From NCBI GenBank assembly GCA_905221605.1, contig CAJNDS010001218.1:1-28250 (forward strand): 28,250 bases of DNA, in the 5' to 3' direction. The notes below the pieces were generated by a model. That model ran no database searches, was not told the origin of the DNA, and saw nothing but the letters and a program-made list of their open reading frames with translations. A program made the translations under genes and the position numbers. Of this stretch, positions 25,854 through 28,250 are shown one piece after another. The DNA is from Symbiodinium natans. Its lineage: Eukaryota > Sar > Dinophyceae > Suessiales > Symbiodiniaceae. Position 1 is the first letter of the stretch. Each line of letters begins with the position of its first letter.

Positions 25854-26483
25854 ATGATTGATATTACAAAATACAATATCAGATTAACTAATTTAGAAGA
25901 TGAGTTATTAGAATTGAATAACGAAATGAAACCAATTACCGAATTACTAAATGACTACGGCGATTTAATTGATAGTGAAGACCATATTGAATTAAAACTA
26001 CGACTAAATAAAATTGAAAATGAATATGAAGAAAAGCGAGAAAATGTAGGAAGGTATAACATATTAATACAAAAGTTAAATATGCTTAATGGTGAAGAAC
26101 CAAACAGAGACGAAGAAGAAGAGGAAGAAGAAATCATTAATGAAGCAGAAGAAGAGACGGGGGAAGAATCGGGCGATGAAGAAACCGAGGAAGAAACAAA
26201 AAGCGAAACACCAAGCGAAGAATTAAAGAAACCAACAGAATTTAAAAATATGGATGAAGTATTTAAAAATTACATTAATTCTACATATATTGCAACAAAC
26301 AATAAAAATGACAAAATTAAACCCCGAGAAATTAAAGAAGATTTTAATAAATATATTGAAGAAAATAAATTAATTAATAATAAAATCACAACATTTAAAG
26401 TCAATGAACTAATGGAATATTTAGGATTTCAACGAGATAAATCAAATGTAGAAATATACAGATATATTAAAAAATTACAATAA
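25854..26483 (+). CDS. TIR-encoded acidic protein, right copy
   Basis: A 209-residue frame, the inverted duplicate of 8100-8726. It keeps the same N-terminal helices, Glu-rich tract and C-terminal compact domain. Differences from the left copy: Thr for Asn in PITELL, Tyr for Phe in NEYEEK, one extra Glu, and terminal Gln for Pro. Both copies are open. This copy reads away from the replicase end, so replicase and this gene are tandem on the plus strand. A gene in both TIRs is expressed at double dose, as in other linear viruses with coding TIRs. Confidence 0.75.
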   Translation: MIDITKYNIRLTNLEDELLELNNEMKPITELLNDYGDLIDSEDHIELKLRLNKIENEYEEKRENVGRYNILIQKLNMLNGEEPNRDEEEEEEEIINEAEEETGEESGDEETEEETKSETPSEELKKPTEFKNMDEVFKNYINSTYIATNNKNDKIKPREIKEDFNKYIEENKLINNKITTFKVNELMEYLGFQRDKSNVEIYRYIKKLQ

Positions 26484-26744
26484 TATTTTACGGCAAAATA
26501 ATATTTTAAATAAGATGACAATATTTATAATCAAAAAATAGTTAATTTATATTTACAAAATTCAATAAGATTAATAATTCAAAATTATAAAGTTACTTTT
26601 TGGAAAATTTCTTGATATATACACAGGAAATTTATTTATTTTCTCGCCAGAATAATTTTATTAAGTTTATCCAAAAATATTCAGGGCAAAATATTAAAAT
26701 ATTCAGGGCAAAATATTTTTGTATTACACTTATTCAAAAAATAA

Positions 26745-27122
26745 TCATAGTTTGGAAAACCCCCCCCCCAAGAACCCCCCCTCCCAGGCTTCACAAAAGT
26801 CTGTTTTTTGTTAGCTGGCTATTGGGCAGCTAATAGCAGCTAATAGCCACACGACCCTTCCGCACTATTAGCTAGCTATTAGCACTGCTGACTGCTATTC
26901 GCCAGCTATTAGCGAACGCAGTCCTGGTTACACGACCCCCCCCCCCAAGCCAACAAGCCGCTAATAGCAGCTATTAGCTGGCGAATTGTCTTCAATTCGC
27001 AGGGGTAACAAAGGCCCAGTCGACGTTGCGCGTTTTAATTAGCAAAAGGCCTGTCGTGCGCAGTAAGGATGGGGGCCTGGGGGGGGGGGTTGTTGGGGGG
27101 GGGGGGCTTTTCCGAACTATGA
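26745..27122. mobile_element. MITE-like insertion in the right TIR
   Basis: Absent from the left TIR. Ends TCATAGTTTGGAAAAC and GCTTTTCCGAACTATGA are inverted repeats, extended by C-rich and G-rich tracts that pair over roughly 45 bp. AATAA flanks both sides, while the uninterrupted left TIR has it once, so it is a 5-bp target duplication. The interior holds palindromic GCTAATAGC-type repeats (for example GCAGCTAATAGCAGC) and is GC-rich, unlike the virus. There is no coding capacity, so it is non-autonomous. It probably comes from the host genome. Confidence 0.85.
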
Positions 27123-27305
27123 AATAATATTCTCGCGTGGAATTTTTTGTTGATACTTATTGAAAAATATTTAGGGCAAAATATTAAAATAATTTAGTGA
27201 AAAATATTTTTATTACACTTATTGAAAAATAAAATATTTCGGGCGAAATCAAAAATGGAAAAGGTGGAAAACTTTTTTAACTAATTTTTTGATAATAAAG
27301 GTATA

Positions 27306-27312
27306 CCTTTAT
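27306..27312 (+). other. Right junction core CCTTTAT
   Basis: Second copy of the CCTTTAT found at 7661. Between the end of the TIR match (27301) and this core are TATA bases that lack a counterpart on the left. Copia sequence resumes immediately after. Confidence 0.5.
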
Positions 27313-28250
27313 ATTGGAAAAAATCGTAGTGCAGGGAAATAACACCAGTTCATCCGGATCCTTTGCAGTCCCTTGAGCTTCCACCCAATAACCACCAGGT
27401 AGGTCATCGCATGGACCTAAAAGAAGCGCAGGCTGCGTACGATCGACCCATTGCCGACCTTTCTTTGTTCCATCCGGACCCAGCAACTCCCACGGACGAC
27501 GTTTGACTTGAATCTGAGCACCAAAGGGAAGCAATGCTTTCGGGTTCAACCCCAACTCCCTTTCAGCTTTCTGCCACCGTAACATTGACCAATGGCGAGC
27601 CGCCAGTGCCCAGTACGCCGGCCCGAGTCGCGCCTCCTTTAAGAGCGACCTCACACCACGTTTGAATAAACCCACACATGCTTCAGCGCGCCCATTTGTT
27701 TGCGGGACACCAGGATCACCAGTGGTCCTATATATCAGACGAGTTTCACAAAAGGACCGGAAGCGTGCATTGACAAACTCCCCCGCTCGATCTGAATGGA
27801 TTCTCAACACCGGATACCCATGTCTTTGCAAGCGCACCATCATTCTTTGAACAGCCGATAAAACAGTTGTCTGCTGTTTGTCCACAATCGGCTCCACCAT
27901 AACGAAGTTGATCATACGGACAGGCTGGGTCAAGTGGTCCTTCAGTTCCTTCCAGGATTTTTCAGAAGCTTGGATTTTCAACACCTCTGCCTCCAGAACT
28001 GGCGCAGGTTCCACCGGCACAGAGTCTTCCTCTTCGAAGTTAGCGACTGCATCGCCTAACCATTCTCCGACACCAGCACCTTCATCTGCCACCTGATCTT
28101 CCACCTCATCCGCATCTTCCTCCTTTTCTGGAGGGCGACCCACATTGGGATCCAACATTGGAAACTGATACACACCAATAACAGCGTGTCGTGGCTTCTG
28201 CTGGTGAGCATCCTTTGAACACTTGTATGGACCCGCCAAGTCCAATGATA
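27313..28250 (-). pseudogene. Copia integrase core, 5' part of interrupted polyprotein
   Basis: The minus-strand frame is open from the window edge and contains MDLAGPYK (first catalytic Asp), RIHSDRAGEFVNARF (second Asp) and GVPQTNGRAEACVGLFKRGV (catalytic Glu), the DDE core of copia integrase. A Pro/Glu/Asp-rich insert of about 90 residues sits between the first and second motifs. The C-terminal part (RPWELLGPDG, LLLGPCDDLPGGYWVEAQG, ELVLFPCTTIFSNIK) ends at the viral junction, and the frame then reads a few codons into the TIR to a stop at about 27277. It is the upstream half of the copia copy whose RT lies left of the virus. Confidence 0.85.

Larger units (their letters stand above)
25453..27301 (-). 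repeat. Right terminal inverted repeat of the virus
   Basis: Inverted copy of 7661-9127. It is about 1849 bp long here, because a 378-bp insertion plus a 5-bp duplication interrupt it. Without these the length matches the left copy almost exactly. The non-coding inner part (25462-25853) carries TCTGGC-type repeats as GCCAGA on this strand. The outer part (26484-27301) carries AATATTCAGGGCAAAA and TATTACACTTATTC repeats and the insertion. Confidence 0.95.
7661..27312. mobile_element. Integrated polinton-like virus (decayed provirus)
   Basis: The element is bounded by terminal inverted repeats of about 1.46 kb and by CCTTTAT at both junctions. It is markedly AT-richer than its flanks and packed with short intergenic gaps. 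Its hallmark genes are major capsid, minor capsid candidate, A32-like ATPase, tyrosine recombinase, polymerase-SF3 helicase, fibre, lipase, GIY-YIG nuclease and a DUF5754-like protein. This set matches polinton-like viruses and virophage relatives (preplasmiviricots). Seven or more genes carry stops or frameshifts, so the copy is unlikely to be autonomous. Inside, minus-strand genes dominate 8.1-11.9 kb and 13.4-18.5 kb, and plus-strand genes dominate 11.9-13.4 kb and 18.6-26.5 kb. Confidence 0.85.

Noticed and set aside
26600-26833. 77-codon frame at the right TIR/MITE border
   Set aside because: It crosses the insertion boundary and includes a C run, so it is a chance frame.
26800-27110. 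CRISPR-like array from GCTAATAGC repeats
   Set aside because: Short palindromic units without regular spacers, enclosed in the ends of a MITE-like insertion.
1-28250. tRNA or rRNA genes
   Set aside because: No cloverleaf with conserved T-loop GTTCRA context and no rRNA-like segment was seen by eye. A covariance search was not possible.

Overview
The window looks like nuclear DNA of a dinoflagellate-type protist carrying a decayed, integrated polinton-like virus (PLV) of about 19.6 kb. The host call rests on telomere-type TTTAGGG repeats, GC-richer flanks, and a Ty1/copia polyprotein with an extra 2OG-dioxygenase-like block and a membrane/Cys tail. I associate that architecture with dinoflagellate retroelements. 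The assignment is recognition from memory and was not searched.

Layout. 1-3456: minisatellite built from the telomere motif, with an 80-bp higher-order period. 3457-4270: T-rich and G-rich degenerate DNA with one block of about 160 bp duplicated. 4271-4352: a clean interstitial (CCCTAAA)n tract. 4353-7660: 3' half of a broken copia polyprotein on the minus strand (2OG-like, linker, RT, RNase H, tail). 7661-27312: the viral element. 27313-28250: 5' part of what looks like the same copia polyprotein (integrase core), running off the window. The virus therefore sits between the integrase and RT regions of one copia element. A shared 7-bp CCTTTAT lies at both junctions.

The element is AT-rich and has terminal inverted repeats (TIRs) of about 1.46 kb. 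Each TIR carries a copy of a 208/209-aa acidic gene and several TCTGGC repeats. The right TIR is interrupted by a 378-bp MITE-like insertion with its own inverted termini and a 5-bp target duplication. Internally I recognise a tyrosine recombinase (integration), an FtsK/A32-like packaging ATPase, a GIY-YIG endonuclease, a long fibre with a C-terminal peptidase-S74-type chaperone, a double-jelly-roll-type major capsid protein, a class 3 lipase, a minor capsid candidate, several unknown virion-type genes, a DUF5754-like protein, and a polymerase (TVpol-like) plus SF3 helicase replication gene. I found no protein-primed PolB, no rve integrase and no adenain-type protease.

Two upstream motifs divide the genes. 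TCTAAT-type boxes lie 9-16 nt before the ATG of capsid, fibre, ATPase and other probable virion genes. RTTAAAGAAA-type boxes (ATTAAAGAAA or CTTAAAGAAA) lie 20-28 nt before the replicase, the TIR gene and small accessory genes. This suggests late and early classes. The TCTA core recalls the CroV/mavirus late promoter.

Many genes are broken (recombinase, fibre, lipase, minor capsid, a 302-codon gene, a small zinc-finger gene, the replicase). The major capsid, ATPase, GIY-YIG and TIR genes remain open. The element is probably a fossil provirus, although some homopolymer frameshifts could be sequencing errors.
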